Origin: Acidobacteriota bacterium | GTDB taxonomy: Bacteria; Acidobacteriota; Vicinamibacteria; Marinacidobacterales; SMYC01 | Assembly (NCBI GenBank): GCA_029263435.1 | Contig: JAJCXL010000340.1 | Location: 1-7,669 of the forward strand | Length of the DNA stretch: 7,669 nucleotides | Reading direction: 5' to 3' | Part shown: piece by piece, positions 6,985 through 7,669 of the stretch | Position numbering within the stretch: the first letter of the stretch is position 1 | Layout: every line of letters begins with the position of its first letter | Made by a program: the position numbers and the translations under genes | The notes under the pieces: model-generated | Database searches by the model: none | Seen by the model: the letters and a program-made list of their open reading frames with translations, nothing else | Told to the model about the DNA's origin: nothing

Positions 6985-7669
6985 CTAGCGCTCGGCTCGT
7001 CCGAGCCCCGAAGGCCTGAGCTCGTTCCATCGATCGATGAACCCGATGGCGGCGTCCACGAATCTCTCGGTCGCGAGCCGCCCCTGCTCGACGGTCGCGT
7101 CTTTCGGATCTCTCTCGCTCCACACCCCTGTCGTCGTCATGTCGCGCGTGCTCGTACCTTTCCCGGTCTCCTCGGCTTTGAGCGCTTCGGCCAGAAAGAC
7201 GCGCAGGGCCGTCTCGTCTCCTTCGAGGATCGAGGGCACCATCGCGTTAAGGTGCTCCGGCATCGACAGCTCCGCCTTGACCGAGGCTTCGAGGTCGACG
7301 AGTCCTCCTATGAGGTAGAGCGCGCTGGACGTCTCGCCGACGCCTCCGTGGCGATCGAACTGGCGCGGCGTATCGCCCGAAGACGTCGGGCGCGGTGCCA
7401 TGAAGGGCGCGGCCGCTTCTCCCAGCTCGACCGCGATGCCCGCCGTCTCATGGTTGATGCGGTCCGCGATGAAACGTGACGCTACCCTATTGCCTCCATG
7501 CGAGTTGAGGATGAGAAATCGAGTAAAACCGTGCCGGATCAAGCTCTCAGCGGCCTCGACGTAGACGGCCTGGATCGTCTCCAGAGACAGCGCAATCGTT
7601 CCGGGAAATCCCATGTGATAGGGCGAGTTGCCTGGAAGAAGAATGGGCGCGACGAGCACGTCACGTCGT
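6985..7669 (-). CDS. Creatininase-superfamily amidohydrolase (N-terminus cut by window edge)
   Basis: The frame is open through the right edge, so this is partial. A GTG at 7659 is not the real start: the residues before it (RRD, then VLVAPILLPGNSPYH) continue the family's conserved strand, and about 45-60 N-terminal residues with the E-x-H and Asp metal ligands should lie outside. Counting from that GTG, visible motifs are HMGFPGTI (15-22), NSHGGN (52-57), DRHGGVGETS (102-111) and the C-terminal TGVWSERDPKDATVEQG region. Family members hydrolyse cyclic or linear amides with two metal ions (creatininase, formamide deformylases of flavin/F420 biosynthesis, mycofactocin peptidase MftE). Real creatininase has GHYEN, where the Glu binds metal; here it is SHGGN, so creatinine is not the likely substrate. 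The gene converges on pepP with a 10-base gap. Confidence 0.9.
   Translation of the reverse strand, partial: RRDVLVAPILLPGNSPYHMGFPGTIALSLETIQAVYVEAAESLIRHGFTRFLILNSHGGNRVASRFIADRINHETAGIAVELGEAAAPFMAPRPTSSGDTPRQFDRHGGVGETSSALYLIGGLVDLEASVKAELSMPEHLNAMVPSILEGDETALRVFLAEALKAEETGKGTSTRDMTTTGVWSERDPKDATVEQGRLATERFVDAAIGFIDRWNELRPSGLGRAER

Noticed and set aside
6991..7007. Hairpin GGCTC-GTCC-GAGCC near the convergent ends as a terminator
   Set aside because: It has only a 5-bp stem with no U-tract on either strand and lies inside the last codons of the creatininase-like gene. It may be chance in GC-rich DNA.

Overview
The window is a GC-rich bacterial segment (codon third positions are mostly G or C) holding six substantially complete protein genes and two genes cut by its edges. 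I see no rRNA, tRNA, CRISPR array, insertion sequence or phage gene. A lipoprotein lytic transglycosylase of the MltF type points to a Gram-negative cell with an outer membrane and periplasm. The sequence does not fix the phylum. Myxococcota, Acidobacteriota, Gemmatimonadota or a high-GC proteobacterium would all fit.

Left region (1-1524). The last 22 codons of a membrane protein overlap by 4 bases with a membrane-anchored alpha/beta hydrolase (66-1022, +). Converging on it is an unrecognised small protein (964-1395, -), whose 3' end overlaps the hydrolase tail by 59 bases. The stretch 1396-1575 has a candidate promoter and leader for that small gene.

Middle region (1576-4410). An MltF-like murein lytic transglycosylase (1576-3090, -) is divergent from a secreted alpha/beta-hydrolase/esterase with a C-terminal beta domain (3157-4410, +). 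The 66 bases between them must hold the promoters of both. The two products are expected to act outside the cytoplasmic membrane, one on peptidoglycan and the other on an unknown ester or peptide.

Right region (4514-7669). A DadA/SoxB-type FAD-dependent amine oxidoreductase (4514-5662, +) overlaps by 11 bases with an aminopeptidase P-type M24 metallopeptidase (5652-6974, +), so the pair is very probably one translationally coupled unit. A creatininase-superfamily amidohydrolase (6985-7669, -, N-terminus outside the window) converges on the pair after only 10 bases.

The right-hand trio resembles, at the fold level, the creatinine -> creatine -> sarcosine -> glycine route (creatininase, creatinase, sarcosine oxidase). 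Two details argue against true creatinine use. The M24 protein keeps all five metal ligands of a peptidase, and the creatininase homologue has SHGGN where real creatininase has GHYEN. I read the trio as a probable small-amide, N-substituted amino acid or proline-peptide salvage module of unknown substrate. It is the most interesting part of the window, but nothing here proves a new system.
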